Positions 20,188 to 29,767 of a stretch of DNA of 64,000 nt are shown piece after piece (position 1 is the stretch's first letter; each line of letters begins with the position of its first letter). A model generated the notes under the pieces. The model did not search any database, had not been told where the DNA came from, and was given only the letters and a program-made list of their open reading frames with translations. A program made the position numbers and the translations under genes. The DNA comes from Saccharicrinis sp963663905 (GTDB taxonomy: Bacteria > Bacteroidota > Bacteroidia > Bacteroidales > Marinilabiliaceae). Location: contig OY760657.1 in NCBI GenBank assembly GCA_963663905.2, positions 3,410,001 to 3,474,000 of the forward strand, given 5' to 3'.

Positions 20188-20246
20188 AAGAATAATACAA
20201 AAGCAGAAAGTAGCAAAGTCAATCAGTCTTTCGTCTTTATTCTTTC
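20188..20246. repeat. Imperfect inverted repeat upstream of lpxB
   Basis: AAAGAATAA (20188-20196) pairs with TTATTCTTT (20238-20246), and inside it GAAAG (20207-20211) pairs with CTTTC (20229-20233). This may be a structured leader, an mRNA processing site or a dispersed intergenic repeat. Confidence 0.35.
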
Positions 20247-20268
20247 ATCTTTATACTAATTAAAACAA

Positions 20269-21399
20269 ATGAAGTACTACATAATCGCAGGAGAACCTTC
20301 AGGTGATTTACATGCCTCTAACCTAATGAAATCATTAATTAAAGAAGACAATCAATATGATTTTAGATTTTGGGGTGGAGATTTAATGAAGCAAGTTGGA
20401 GGAGAAATGGTTCGTAATTATAACGAAACTGCTTTTATGGGAATTAAAGAGGTAATCGTTAACCTCAAGAAAATAAAAGCCAACTTCAAACTGTGTAAGT
20501 CTGATCTTATAAATTACAATCCGGATGTTTTAATATTAGTTGATTATCCCGGGTTCAATTTACGAATGGCTGAATACGCGCACAAAAAAGGAATTAAAGT
20601 TTATTATTATATTTCGCCAAAAATATGGGCATGGAAAACAGGCAGGGTAAAAAAGATTAAAGCCTTTGTTGATAAAATGTATACCATTCTCCCATTTGAA
20701 ACAGATTTCTATAAAAAGTATGATGTTCCGATTGACTATGTTGGCAACCCGGTTTTAGATGCTATACACAACAGGCCTCATAAAGAGGAAGATCTTGAAA
20801 CTTTTAAACAAAGAAACAAACTGGATAACAGACCAATTGTAGCATTATTGGCAGGATCAAGACAACAAGAGCTAAATAGTGTGCTACCTGTAATGCTAAG
20901 TACCATAAAGCATTTCCCTAACTATCAATTTATAATTGCAGGAGCTCCATCTTTTACAATTAAAGACTACGAACCATTTATTAAAGATAATGATGTACAA
21001 GTTATTTTTAATGAAACATACGAATTGGTACAACAAGCCCAAGGTGCTTTAGTAACATCAGGAACTGCGACACTTGAAACCGCATTATTAGATTGTCCTC
21101 AGGTGGTTTGTTATAAAATGTGGGGAGGTAAAACCATAACTAAATTTGTAAAACGCTTTATACTTAAAGTACAATACATATCGCTGGTAAACCTAATTGT
21201 AAATAAAGAGGCCGTTAAAGAAATCATTCAGGATGATTTAAACGAGATAAACGTAAAAAATGAATTGGATAAATTATTAAATAATCAGGATTATAGAATT
21301 AGTATATTTAATGATTATAACCAACTACGTAAGATAATGGGAGAACCGGGAAGCAGCAACAAAGCTGCAAAACTTATGGTTCAATCGTTAAAATCATAA
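20269..21399 (+). CDS. lpxB: Lipid-A-disaccharide synthase
   Basis: 376 residues, the usual LpxB length. This inner-membrane-associated GT19 glycosyltransferase joins UDP-2,3-diacylglucosamine and lipid X into the tetraacyl disaccharide of lipid A. Diagnostic segments: the N-terminal AGEPSGDLHASNLMKSL, FWGGDLMKQVGGE, LILVDYPGFNLRMAEYAHKK, YYISPKIWAWKTGRVKKIK, VGNPVLDAI, LLAGSRQQEL, and TSGTATLETALLDCPQVVCYK near the C-terminus. It is followed 25 bases later by gldF. Confidence 0.98.
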   Translation: MKYYIIAGEPSGDLHASNLMKSLIKEDNQYDFRFWGGDLMKQVGGEMVRNYNETAFMGIKEVIVNLKKIKANFKLCKSDLINYNPDVLILVDYPGFNLRMAEYAHKKGIKVYYYISPKIWAWKTGRVKKIKAFVDKMYTILPFETDFYKKYDVPIDYVGNPVLDAIHNRPHKEEDLETFKQRNKLDNRPIVALLAGSRQQELNSVLPVMLSTIKHFPNYQFIIAGAPSFTIKDYEPFIKDNDVQVIFNETYELVQQAQGALVTSGTATLETALLDCPQVVCYKMWGGKTITKFVKRFILKVQYISLVNLIVNKEAVKEIIQDDLNEINVKNELDKLLNNQDYRISIFNDYNQLRKIMGEPGSSNKAAKLMVQSLKS

Positions 21400-21424
21400 A
21401 ACACTACTAATACCTTTTTATTAT

Positions 21425-22156
21425 ATGTGGAGTTTATATAAAAAAGAAATCGCATCGTTTTTCAGTAGCATTACCGGTTACTTGGTAATTGGAGTCTTTA
21501 TAGTAATTACAGGATTATTTTTATGGGTTATCCCTGGTCAGATGAATATCTTATTTGGAGGATATGCCTCATTAGAATCCTTATTTTACCTGGCACCCTG
21601 GCTATATTTATTTTTGGTACCGGCTATTACCATGAGGTTATTTGCTGAAGAAAAAAGAACCGGCACTATTGAGCTTTTATATACCAGACCGGTTAGCGAA
21701 TTACAAATAGTTTTAGCCAAGTATTTTGCAGGAGTAAGCCTAGTTGTCATTAGTTTAATTCCTACATTAATTTACCTGTACTCTGTTGCTCAATTAGGTA
21801 ATCCTGTTGGAAATATTGATTACGGAGGAACATGGGGATCTTTTATTGGTTTGTTCTTTTTAGCTGCCATATATGTTGGAATAGGTACATTCTGTTCTTC
21901 ATTATCTGACAATCAAATTGTAAGTTTTGTACTAGCAGTATTGCTATCTTTTGTGTTTTATTACGGATTTGAATCACTATCAGAAATAGTTAGCTCTAAT
22001 CAACTTAAATCATCTATTGTTTTTATGGGAATTGACGATCATTATCAATCCATTAGCAGGGGAGTTATTGATTCAAGAGATATATTGTATTTCCTAAGTG
22101 CAATATCCATATTCGTTTATGCTACACGACTTATTTTAATCAGTAAAAAATGGTAA
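21425..22156 (+). CDS. gldF: Gliding-motility ABC transporter permease GldF
   Basis: 243 residues. An ABC-2-type permease with six predicted helices, starting MWSLYKKEIASFFSSITGYLVIG and carrying AITMRLFAEEKRTGTIELLYTRPVSE, a segment typical of GldF. In Flavobacterium it works with the ATPase GldA and with GldG, and is needed for gliding. The next gene, gldG, starts 6 bases after its stop. gldA is not in the window. Gliding itself cannot be deduced, since non-gliding Bacteroidota also keep gldF/gldG. Confidence 0.93.
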   Translation: MWSLYKKEIASFFSSITGYLVIGVFIVITGLFLWVIPGQMNILFGGYASLESLFYLAPWLYLFLVPAITMRLFAEEKRTGTIELLYTRPVSELQIVLAKYFAGVSLVVISLIPTLIYLYSVAQLGNPVGNIDYGGTWGSFIGLFFLAAIYVGIGTFCSSLSDNQIVSFVLAVLLSFVFYYGFESLSEIVSSNQLKSSIVFMGIDDHYQSISRGVIDSRDILYFLSAISIFVYATRLILISKKW

Positions 22157-22162
22157 TCTGTT

Positions 22163-23857
22163 ATGTCTAAAAATATTAAACATAAAATATTACGTCAATC
22201 AATAATACTTATTGTTGCTGTCATTGGAATTAACTATATAGCTTCAGACTGGTTTTTCAGATTGGATTTAACAAGTGAAAAAAGGTACTCTCTTTCTGAG
22301 AATACAAAAAACCTTTTTGAACACTTAAATGAAGATATCAACATAACAGTTTATCTGGAAGGAGACTTAAATGTTGGTTTTAAAAAGTTATCAAAAGCTA
22401 CATACGAACTCCTCAATGAATTAAAAGTTTATGGAGGAAATAACATCAGCTATACTTTTGTTGATCCTACATCTGGAGGTATTAATGAGAAAAAGAAAAT
22501 TCAAGAGGATTTAAAGAAATTAAACCTTAGTCCTCAAAGTGTTTTTGAAAAGAAAGAAGACGGTAGAAATTCTACTTCGTACGTTTATCCGTATGCCGTT
22601 GTAAATTACAATGATTATCAACTACCTATTAATCTTTTAGAAAACATCAAAGGTTATTCTGGTGCAGAAAACCTTAACAAGTCGATTGAAAGCCTTGAAT
22701 ACAAATTTACTGATGCAGTAAGAAGATTAACTCTAAATGAGAAAATTAAAATAGCCTTTTTGGAAGGTCATGGAGAACTTGATGAGTTAGATGTTTTAGA
22801 TATCACCGATCATCTTTCACAATACTACCAGGTTGACAGAGGTATATTAGGATCTGATCCTACAATTTTAAATCCCTACAAAGCAATCATTATTGCAAAG
22901 CCACAAAAGAAATTTAGTGAAAGTGACAAATTTATCATCGACCAATATGTTATGAATGGCGGTAAAGTGCTATGGTTGGTTGACGCAGTTAATGTTACAG
23001 TTGACAGTTTAAGAAAAACAAGTGAAACAATAGGACTATATAGTGATATAAATTTAGATGACCAGTTATTTAAATATGGAATTAGAATTAATCCTGTTTT
23101 ATTGCAAGACGTTCAGGCTTCTATGATTCCAGTAACTGTTTCTGACGGAGGAAAACCGAAAATTGTACCTGCTCCATGGCTATACAATCCATTATTGACT
23201 CCTCTACCCCAACATTCTATTTCTAAAAATCTGAATGTTGTAAAAGGGGAATTTGTCAGTTCGATAGACACTGTTAATAGTCAATTACCTCTAAAAAGAG
23301 ACATTCTTTTACAGACTTCCAGTTATACAAAATCAGATCAGATACCGGTTTTTGTATCATTAAATTTCGTTAATGAAAAACCAGTTCAAAAAGAGTTCAA
23401 TCAATCACATTTACCTGTTGCTTTAGTAGAAGAGGGTGTTTTTTCATCTGTATTTCAAAACAGGATGATCCCAGAAGGCATAAATACAGATTCAAAAAAG
23501 ATTAAATCAGAGAGCATTCCAACCAAAATGATATTTGTTGCAGATGGAGATATCATCAAAAACAAGGTGAGGTTTAAAAGTACCAATCCACAAATTTTAC
23601 CTTTAGGTTATGATGAACTAACTAAAGAAGACTTTGGCAATAAAGACTTTATTTTAAATGCAGTAAACTACCTGTGCGATGATGAAGGCTGGATGGAATT
23701 AAGAGCAAGAAGCTATACACTAAGATTATTAGATAAGAATAAAGTATCTAATGAATCTTTCAAATGGAAAATTATAAATTTATTACTTCCATTAATTTAC
23801 ATTTTACTAATAGCAGTAATAGTGTTTATCTATAGAAAAATTGCATATACAAAATAG
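22163..23857 (+). CDS. gldG: Gliding-motility ABC transporter auxiliary protein GldG
   Basis: 564 residues. An N-terminal membrane helix (about 10-30) and a C-terminal one (about 538-560, LLLPLIYILLIAVIVFIYRK) flank a large periplasmic ABC_transp_aux-type domain. Typical segments are DLTSEKRYSLSENTKNLFE, DPTSGG, KIAFLEGHGELDEL, KPQKKFSESDKFIIDQYVMNGGKVLWLVD and FVADGDIIKNKV. GldG partners with GldF, adjacent and in the same orientation. A 199-base gap separates it from dnaN, so it probably ends this transcription unit, although no strong hairpin was seen. Confidence 0.93.
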   Translation: MSKNIKHKILRQSIILIVAVIGINYIASDWFFRLDLTSEKRYSLSENTKNLFEHLNEDINITVYLEGDLNVGFKKLSKATYELLNELKVYGGNNISYTFVDPTSGGINEKKKIQEDLKKLNLSPQSVFEKKEDGRNSTSYVYPYAVVNYNDYQLPINLLENIKGYSGAENLNKSIESLEYKFTDAVRRLTLNEKIKIAFLEGHGELDELDVLDITDHLSQYYQVDRGILGSDPTILNPYKAIIIAKPQKKFSESDKFIIDQYVMNGGKVLWLVDAVNVTVDSLRKTSETIGLYSDINLDDQLFKYGIRINPVLLQDVQASMIPVTVSDGGKPKIVPAPWLYNPLLTPLPQHSISKNLNVVKGEFVSSIDTVNSQLPLKRDILLQTSSYTKSDQIPVFVSLNFVNEKPVQKEFNQSHLPVALVEEGVFSSVFQNRMIPEGINTDSKKIKSESIPTKMIFVADGDIIKNKVRFKSTNPQILPLGYDELTKEDFGNKDFILNAVNYLCDDEGWMELRARSYTLRLLDKNKVSNESFKWKIINLLLPLIYILLIAVIVFIYRKIAYTK

Positions 23858-24056
23858 AATTAAATAAATTTTTTATTGGTTTAAGCCTATTTTAAACAGC
23901 AGTTTTTTGATATATTTGATAACACAAAGCTTTGATTTTAAACCGTGTTTATTAATTTGTAATAACTACATATTTATTATTTTGGTATAATCAAAGATTT
24001 AGCTTATTATTACCAAGATTAATTTTAAAGAAAGTAAAATTTTAAATAGTAATACA

Positions 24057-25184
24057 ATGAAATTTGTTGTTTCAAGTTCTGAACTCCTTTATCATTTACA
24101 GGCTGTAAGTCGTGTTGTAAGCAGTAAGAGTACTATTCCTATTTTGGAAAATATCTTATTTGAATTAGAAAGTGGGAAATTAACAATTACAGCTTCTGAT
24201 CTGGAATCTACAATGGTAACTTCCATGAATCTTGATAATACAGAAGGTGAGGGTGCTATTGCATTACCTGCAAAAATTTTACTTGATACATTAAAGAAAT
24301 TCCCTGAACAACCAATTACTATTGACATCAATTTAGATTCTAGGGCAGTAAATATTGTTACTGATAAAGGTAAATTTAGTGTTGTTGGTTTAAGCGGTGA
24401 CGAGTTCCCTGAAATTCCGCAAATTGATGGTAATAAATCTTCTCGTCTTCAATTACCTGCTTCATTAGTTTTAGCTGGTATCAACAAAACATTATTTGCT
24501 ACAGCTGATGATGAACTTCGTCCGGTAATGAATGGAATTTTAATTGAGATGTCACCAGAGAATTTAACTTTTGTGGCTAGTGATTCGCATAAGTTGGTTC
24601 GTTATCAGAGAACTGATGCAACTACTGAATTTTCATCGTCATTCATTTTACCTAAAAAGCCTGCTTCATTTTTAAAGAATGTTCTTATAAAAGAAGATGG
24701 TGACATTAGCATTGAGTTTGATGATAAAAATGCTTATTTCCAAATGGAGAACCATAAGTTGGTTTGTCGTTTGGTTGAGGGTAATTACCCAAGCTACAAT
24801 GCTGTTATTCCTCAAGATAATCCAAATAAGATCATCATCAATCGTCAGGATGTTGTAAATACATTAGGTAGAGTATCTTTATTCTCTAACCAGGCAAGCA
24901 ACCTTGTTAAACTAACAATTGATGGTGACGAGTTGATGGTATCTGCACAAGATATCGACTTCTCTATTTCTGCTTATGAAAAACTAAGCTGTCAATACGA
25001 TGGAGATTCAATTGAAATTGGTTTTAAATCTGCATTTTTAGCTGAAATCCTTGATAATATTTCTTCAGAAGAAGTAGTTATGGAGTTAGCAGATCCAGCC
25101 AGAGCAGGAATTTTCTTACCATTGGAAAAAGATGGTCCTGAAGATGAGTTAATGTTATTAATGCCGATGATGATTAATGCATAA
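24057..25184 (+). CDS. dnaN: DNA polymerase III sliding clamp (beta subunit)
   Basis: 375 residues, standard length for DnaN. Three clamp domains of about 120 residues dimerise into the ring that holds polymerase on DNA. Recognisable segments: MKFVVSSSELLYHLQAVSRVV, STIPILENILFE, LPAKILLDTLKKFP, ELRPVMNGILIEM, ASDSHKLVRYQR, and the C-terminal LMLLMPMMIN, equivalent to the family's hydrophobic-pocket tail. It is not next to dnaA or recF here. A terminator follows at 25203. Confidence 0.98.
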   Translation: MKFVVSSSELLYHLQAVSRVVSSKSTIPILENILFELESGKLTITASDLESTMVTSMNLDNTEGEGAIALPAKILLDTLKKFPEQPITIDINLDSRAVNIVTDKGKFSVVGLSGDEFPEIPQIDGNKSSRLQLPASLVLAGINKTLFATADDELRPVMNGILIEMSPENLTFVASDSHKLVRYQRTDATTEFSSSFILPKKPASFLKNVLIKEDGDISIEFDDKNAYFQMENHKLVCRLVEGNYPSYNAVIPQDNPNKIIINRQDVVNTLGRVSLFSNQASNLVKLTIDGDELMVSAQDIDFSISAYEKLSCQYDGDSIEIGFKSAFLAEILDNISSEEVVMELADPARAGIFLPLEKDGPEDELMLLMPMMINA

Positions 25185-25202
25185 TATTAAAATATCATAT
25201 TC

Positions 25203-25232
25203 AAAAAGGAGCCCATTAGGCTCCTTTTTTTG
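25203..25232 (+). terminator. Intrinsic terminator of dnaN
   Basis: AAAAGGAGCC and GGCTCCTTTT form the stem around CATTA, with a run of T residues. It lies about 18 bases after the dnaN stop. Confidence 0.9.
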
Positions 25233-25371
25233 TTTACAACCAACTTCAAAATCCTTCTTGTAAAATTAATATAAAAACAATCTAAATTACTAATTAAACC
25301 TATGTACACAGACGATTTTTAGTATATTCATCCCCATTGTTAAATAAGCAAAATAAACAAATAGAATAACC

Positions 25372-25947
25372 ATGGATAGTTTAAAAGGAACAAAAACCGA
25401 ACAAAATTTATTAAAAGCTTTTGCTGGCGAATCTCAAGCTCGAATGAGATACAACTATTTTGCTAAGCAAGCAAAAAAAGAAGGTCTTGAGCAAATTGCT
25501 GCTATTTTTGAAGAAACTGCAGAAAATGAAAAAGAACACGCTAAACGTTTTTTTAAATTTCTAGAAGGTGGAATGGTAGAAATTACAGCATCTTATCCAG
25601 CAGGAAAAATTGGTACTACTCTTGAAAACCTAAAAGCTTCTGCTGAAGGAGAAAATGAAGAGTGGACAGAATTATATCCTGAATTTGCTAAAATTGCAGA
25701 AGAAGAAGGTTTTAAAGAAGTTGCTGTTGCTTTTAAATTAATTGCAAAAGTTGAAGAAGCTCACGAAAACCGTTACAGAACACTTTACGAAAACTTAGAA
25801 AGTGGAAAAGTATTTGAAAGAGAAGGTAAAGTAATCTGGAAATGTAGAAACTGTGGATATTTACACGAAGGTACAAAAGCTCTAAAAAATTGTCCTGCTT
25901 GTTTACATCCTCAATCATACTTTGAAATTAAAGAGACAAATTATTAA
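25372..25947 (+). CDS. rbr: Rubrerythrin
   Basis: 191 residues. The N-terminal ferritin-like four-helix domain shows the diiron ligands in AGESQARMRYNYF, EETAENEKEHAKRF, and later EEGFKEVAVAF with KVEEAHENRY. The C-terminal rubredoxin-like domain has two CxxC knuckles, CRNCGYLHEG and CPACLHPQ. Rubrerythrin reduces hydrogen peroxide in the cytoplasm of anaerobic and micro-aerobic bacteria. The gene stands alone and shares a bidirectional terminator with the convergent TPR gene. It complements the AhpC/AhpF system further along the window. Confidence 0.97.
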   Translation: MDSLKGTKTEQNLLKAFAGESQARMRYNYFAKQAKKEGLEQIAAIFEETAENEKEHAKRFFKFLEGGMVEITASYPAGKIGTTLENLKASAEGENEEWTELYPEFAKIAEEEGFKEVAVAFKLIAKVEEAHENRYRTLYENLESGKVFEREGKVIWKCRNCGYLHEGTKALKNCPACLHPQSYFEIKETNY

Positions 25948-25950
25948 TAA

Positions 25951-25980
25951 AAAAAAGGTTCCAAATTGGAACCTTTTTTT
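25951..25980. terminator. Bidirectional terminator between rubrerythrin and TPR gene
   Basis: AAAAAAGGTTCC (25951-25962) and GGAACCTTTTTTT (25968-25980) around AAATT. It is flanked by an A-run on one side and a T-run on the other, so it can serve both convergent genes. Confidence 0.92.
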
Positions 25981-25983
25981 TAT

Positions 25984-27327
25984 TTATCTAAACCTAACTT
26001 TCGTGCTTTCATTAATCCATGATCCGATAGTATAAACCTCCCCTTCATTTAACCCATGAAAAAATCCGGTTTCTTTATCTGGTAAATATTTTGAGTACAA
26101 TGCTATTTGTTTATTTGCCTCTTCTTCACAACCCTCATCCAATTCTTTTGCTTTCTTAAACTTATCTAAAGCAGTCCAATATACAGTGGAGTGTGCAAAA
26201 TCATCCTCTCCATATTTTTTACTTTCTGCAGCATATATATTACCAATTAACATATATGGTTTACCCCAATCCCCTTTAAAAGAAATTGCTTTTCTTGCCA
26301 AATCTCGTGCTTGCTGGTAATTCTTAAAATGAGCAAATTCAAGCGCAGCTAACTCATAATACAACCCTGATGTCTGATTATTATCCTGACTATTTTCAAT
26401 CGCCTTATAATAATATTCTCGAGCTTTATCAAACTCCTGCTTTTTAACAAACATTTTAGCTAATTGATGAGCAGCTTCACTTGTTGGATTTAGTGCATAA
26501 TTCCTTTCAACTACTTGATAATATAATGAAGATTCAGTACATCCTAATTTATCAAGTAAATTTACAATTCTACTCGTATTACTTGAGTTATTAGTATCAC
26601 TTAAAAACTGATCATTTAAAAAAGGTTCAATTGAGGCACAATCCCCTGCTCCACTTTTAACAAGTAACTCTTCACATTCATTTCTTACAGTTTGCTTCTT
26701 CTCCTTTTGATCCTTATCAGCTTTTGCGATCTGACTTTCTAGAACTTGTGATACAGCTAAAAAATCATTCAAAAATTGCATTCCTTCAATATTTCCATTT
26801 TCAAATAAACTAGATGATGTTTTTAACCAATTAAATAAAACCACATCCTCAGATTTATCTCCCATCAACTCAAAAGACAATTTAAAATCCTCATAAGCCA
26901 ATTTCATTGCCTCCTCATTTCCTCTTTTGTATTTTACAAGATCAAGAGCCTTCCTACCCCTAATCCATCCTTCCGGATATTTGCTATGCTTTCCAAAGTA
27001 TTTTATTCTTTGATCATAAATCATCATAATAGTATCTACCACTTCATTTTGACGTTCCTGAGTTTTTGAAACTTTATAATAATGATCATAAAGTTTTATT
27101 CCGTCAGAATACAAACGAGTTGCAGCATCAGGACAATGATCAAACATATACTTCCAAGAATCAAGTGTATAATCATACATTTTCTTTTTTAGGTTTAGTA
27201 CATAAATAGAATAATGTTTTAAACATTCAACACTATCTTTCTCTGATTGAGATGTATTTTCATTTGAATTTGCATAAGATCCCATGGATAGTAAAAAGGC
27301 AAAAAAGACAACGAGTGATTTCTTCAT
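25984..27327 (-). CDS. Secreted/periplasmic TPR-repeat protein, unknown role
   Basis: 447 residues. A signal peptide (MKKSLVVFFAFLLSMGSYA) is followed by helical repeats. The C-terminal half has clear TPR-like helices: TSEAAHQLAKMFVKKQEFDKA (about residue 286 on), SGLYYELAALEFAHFKNYQQA, GKPYMLIGNIYAAESKKYG and WTALDKFKKAKELD. A central region (about 205-225) is lysine/glutamate rich. TPR proteins scaffold protein complexes, but nothing here names a partner. It stands alone, with the shared terminator at its 3' end. Confidence 0.8.
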   Translation of the reverse strand: MKKSLVVFFAFLLSMGSYANSNENTSQSEKDSVECLKHYSIYVLNLKKKMYDYTLDSWKYMFDHCPDAATRLYSDGIKLYDHYYKVSKTQERQNEVVDTIMMIYDQRIKYFGKHSKYPEGWIRGRKALDLVKYKRGNEEAMKLAYEDFKLSFELMGDKSEDVVLFNWLKTSSSLFENGNIEGMQFLNDFLAVSQVLESQIAKADKDQKEKKQTVRNECEELLVKSGAGDCASIEPFLNDQFLSDTNNSSNTSRIVNLLDKLGCTESSLYYQVVERNYALNPTSEAAHQLAKMFVKKQEFDKAREYYYKAIENSQDNNQTSGLYYELAALEFAHFKNYQQARDLARKAISFKGDWGKPYMLIGNIYAAESKKYGEDDFAHSTVYWTALDKFKKAKELDEGCEEEANKQIALYSKYLPDKETGFFHGLNEGEVYTIGSWINESTKVRFR

Positions 27328-27535
27328 ATCATTTAATTTTACACTATTAATATTTTAAAATATATTTTCCTAATTAACTAATCCTACGAAATCAAGCTCT
27401 ATGCCACAACCTATTAAAGATTGATATAATGACAATTAAGCAATTACAATCAAAATAAAACAGATAATTATTCCGTTCAGTTTTGTTCAGGGCGTGTTCA
27501 TAATCGTACAGAATATTAAATGAAAATGATTAAAT

Positions 27536-27543
27536 TATATTTG
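27536..27543 (+). promoter_or_regulatory. Candidate -7 box for the acyl-CoA ligase gene
   Basis: TATATTTG matches TAnnTTTG, 23 bases before the ATG at 27567. No TTTG is found at -33. Just upstream, GTTCAG is repeated around TTTT (27475-27490), which may be incidental. Confidence 0.35.
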
Positions 27544-27566
27544 CAAAAAATAAGCTTAATATAATC

Positions 27567-29468
27567 ATGGATTCAATAATTAGTTTTTTCATCAATCAGG
27601 TTAATAAATACAAAGACAATCCACTTTTATGGGAGAAAAAGGAAAGTACCTACAAGTCCTCTAGTTATAGTGAAGTATCCAAAATGGTTGAAAAAGCAGC
27701 AATCGGATTCTCTTTATTAGGAATAACTCATAAAGAAAAAGTCGCACTATTATCTGAAGGGCAAAATTTATGGTTAATTAGCGAATTAGCAGTTCTGAGT
27801 AACAGAGCTATTACTGTTCCTTTATCTGTAAAACTTGAAGCTGATAATGACTTATCATTTAGATTAAATCACTCCGAATCAAGATATATCATTGTTTCAG
27901 AAAATCAATTACCTAAAATCAGAATCCTAAAAAAAGAACTTCCTCTTGTTGATAAAATCATTGTAATCACTAACGATATTAAACTTGAAGAAAATGAAAT
28001 AAGCATTTATCAAATAATTGAAAATGGACGCGAACTTCTGAAAGATAATCCTAATGCGTACAATGAATTAACTAAAAATGTTCTCCCTGAAGATATTGCT
28101 ACTATAACATACACTTCAGGAACAACATCGCAACCCAAAGGGATAATGCTTACTCAAAGAAACTATACTGCAAATGTCGAACAAGCTTTTAGTTATATAG
28201 ACATTCCAGAGTACTATAAAACACTTGTTATACTACCATGGGATCATGCATTTGCGCATACAGCCTCTCTTTATGCCTTCATGTACAAAGGAGCAAGTAT
28301 TGCGAGTGTTCAAACTGGTAAAACAACATTAGAAACACTTAAAAATATAGGACAAAATATTAAGGAAGTTAAACCCCACGTCTTAATGAGTGTTCCTGCA
28401 TTAGCCAAAAATTTCAAAAAAAGTATTGAAAATGGAATTGAACAAAAAGGGAAAGTAATTTCTTCTCTATTTAAGTATTCTTTAAAATTATCTACCTGGT
28501 ACAATGGTGATGGTACCAATAAGGGAGCTGGCATAAAAAGTATTGCATCACCATTAGTTTGGGCATCTAAACATTTTATTTTCAATAAGATTAAAGACAA
28601 TTTTGGTGGCAATCTAAAATTTTTCATTGGTGGTGGTGCATTGCTTGACATTGATCTCCAGCAATTTTTTTATGCCATTGACATTCCAATGTACCAAGGC
28701 TATGGTTTGAGTGAAGCATCTCCTATAATTTCAGCTAACACTCCAAAACACCATAAACTGGGTTCTTCCGGCAAAGTGGTAAATAATCTAAAAATTAAAA
28801 TTTGTGATTCAGAAGGGCAACCATTGTCTCCTTTTCTGTTAGGAGAGATTGTGATAAAAGGAGAAAATGTTATGAAAGGATACTGGAAAAATTCAGAAGC
28901 TACTTCAGAAACAATAAGAGAAGGATGGTTATATACTGGTGACCTGGGATATCTTGACAACGATAACTATTTATATGTCAAAGGTCGATTTAAAAGTTTA
29001 CTAATTGGCTCTGACGGAGAAAAATATAGTCCGGAAGGAATTGAAGAAGCAATTATTGATCACTGTCCTTCAATAGATCAGATAATGCTTTACAACAACC
29101 AGAATGCATATACGATTGCTATAATTGTTCCAAATATTAATAAAGCCAATTCCTTAATTAAAACCAGAACTGAAGAGGAGATTAAGAAATATATAAATCA
29201 TATAAATATAGAAATTCAGGAATTTAAGTCAGGGGGAAAATTGGAAAATATGTTCCCGCAACGTTGGTTGCCTTCAACTTTTGCAATAGCGTTTGAACCT
29301 TTTTCGGAAAATAACAAATTAATCAATAGCACTATGAAAATGGTTAGAGATAACGTTACTTTATTATTTAATGAAGAAATTAACAATTGCTATTCAACAG
29401 AAGGTAAAAAGATAATTAACGAAATTAATATTATTAATTTCACAAGACTACTTGAACAGAATAGTTAA
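27567..29468 (+). CDS. Long-chain fatty acid-CoA ligase (AMP-forming)
   Basis: 633 residues, within the range of FadD/FACS-type ligases. It activates fatty acids to acyl-CoA through an acyl-adenylate. Core motifs of the ANL superfamily: TITYTSGTTSQPKGIMLT (about 180-197, phosphate loop), GYGLSEASPI, the adenine-binding region before it (FIGGGALLD), WLYTGDLGYLD and KGRFKSLLIGSDGEKYSPEGIEE (hinge and A8 region). Bacteroidota use such enzymes for lipid recycling or exogenous fatty acids. Monocistronic; the 299-base downstream gap is AT-rich with no gene. Confidence 0.93.
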   Translation: MDSIISFFINQVNKYKDNPLLWEKKESTYKSSSYSEVSKMVEKAAIGFSLLGITHKEKVALLSEGQNLWLISELAVLSNRAITVPLSVKLEADNDLSFRLNHSESRYIIVSENQLPKIRILKKELPLVDKIIVITNDIKLEENEISIYQIIENGRELLKDNPNAYNELTKNVLPEDIATITYTSGTTSQPKGIMLTQRNYTANVEQAFSYIDIPEYYKTLVILPWDHAFAHTASLYAFMYKGASIASVQTGKTTLETLKNIGQNIKEVKPHVLMSVPALAKNFKKSIENGIEQKGKVISSLFKYSLKLSTWYNGDGTNKGAGIKSIASPLVWASKHFIFNKIKDNFGGNLKFFIGGGALLDIDLQQFFYAIDIPMYQGYGLSEASPIISANTPKHHKLGSSGKVVNNLKIKICDSEGQPLSPFLLGEIVIKGENVMKGYWKNSEATSETIREGWLYTGDLGYLDNDNYLYVKGRFKSLLIGSDGEKYSPEGIEEAIIDHCPSIDQIMLYNNQNAYTIAIIVPNINKANSLIKTRTEEEIKKYINHINIEIQEFKSGGKLENMFPQRWLPSTFAIAFEPFSENNKLINSTMKMVRDNVTLLFNEEINNCYSTEGKKIINEINIINFTRLLEQNS

Positions 29469-29564
29469 AGTAAAAAATTAATACATTACCCTGAGTTTTT
29501 AATTGATTAATGAAATAATATTAAAAAATATATAGTTTATAAGCTGCTGTAATATTTTAAATTT

Positions 29565-29572
29565 TATTTTTG
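29565..29572 (+). promoter_or_regulatory. Candidate -7 box for the outer-membrane barrel gene
   Basis: TATTTTTG matches TAnnTTTG in the AT-rich gap 29469-29767. It would imply a leader of about 190 bases before the ATG at 29768. I see nothing else in this gap. Confidence 0.25.
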
Positions 29573-29767
29573 CATATATATATTATTAAATAGTATATTA
29601 AGTGAGTAAATTAAAGCATAAAACAAAAGGCAAATCTGTTAGTATTTAAAACACATTTTTACTTTTACCCAAGTTCATGTATTTTAGTTATATCAGAAAT
29701 AAATTATGTTTTATTAAACATTTAATCATTTATTTGCGTATTAAACTTGTTCAATAAATTAATTTAA

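Noticed and set aside
27471..27495. GTTCAG repeat as a regulatory operator
   Set aside because: Two 6-base copies in AT-rich DNA with no symmetry; not enough to claim a site.
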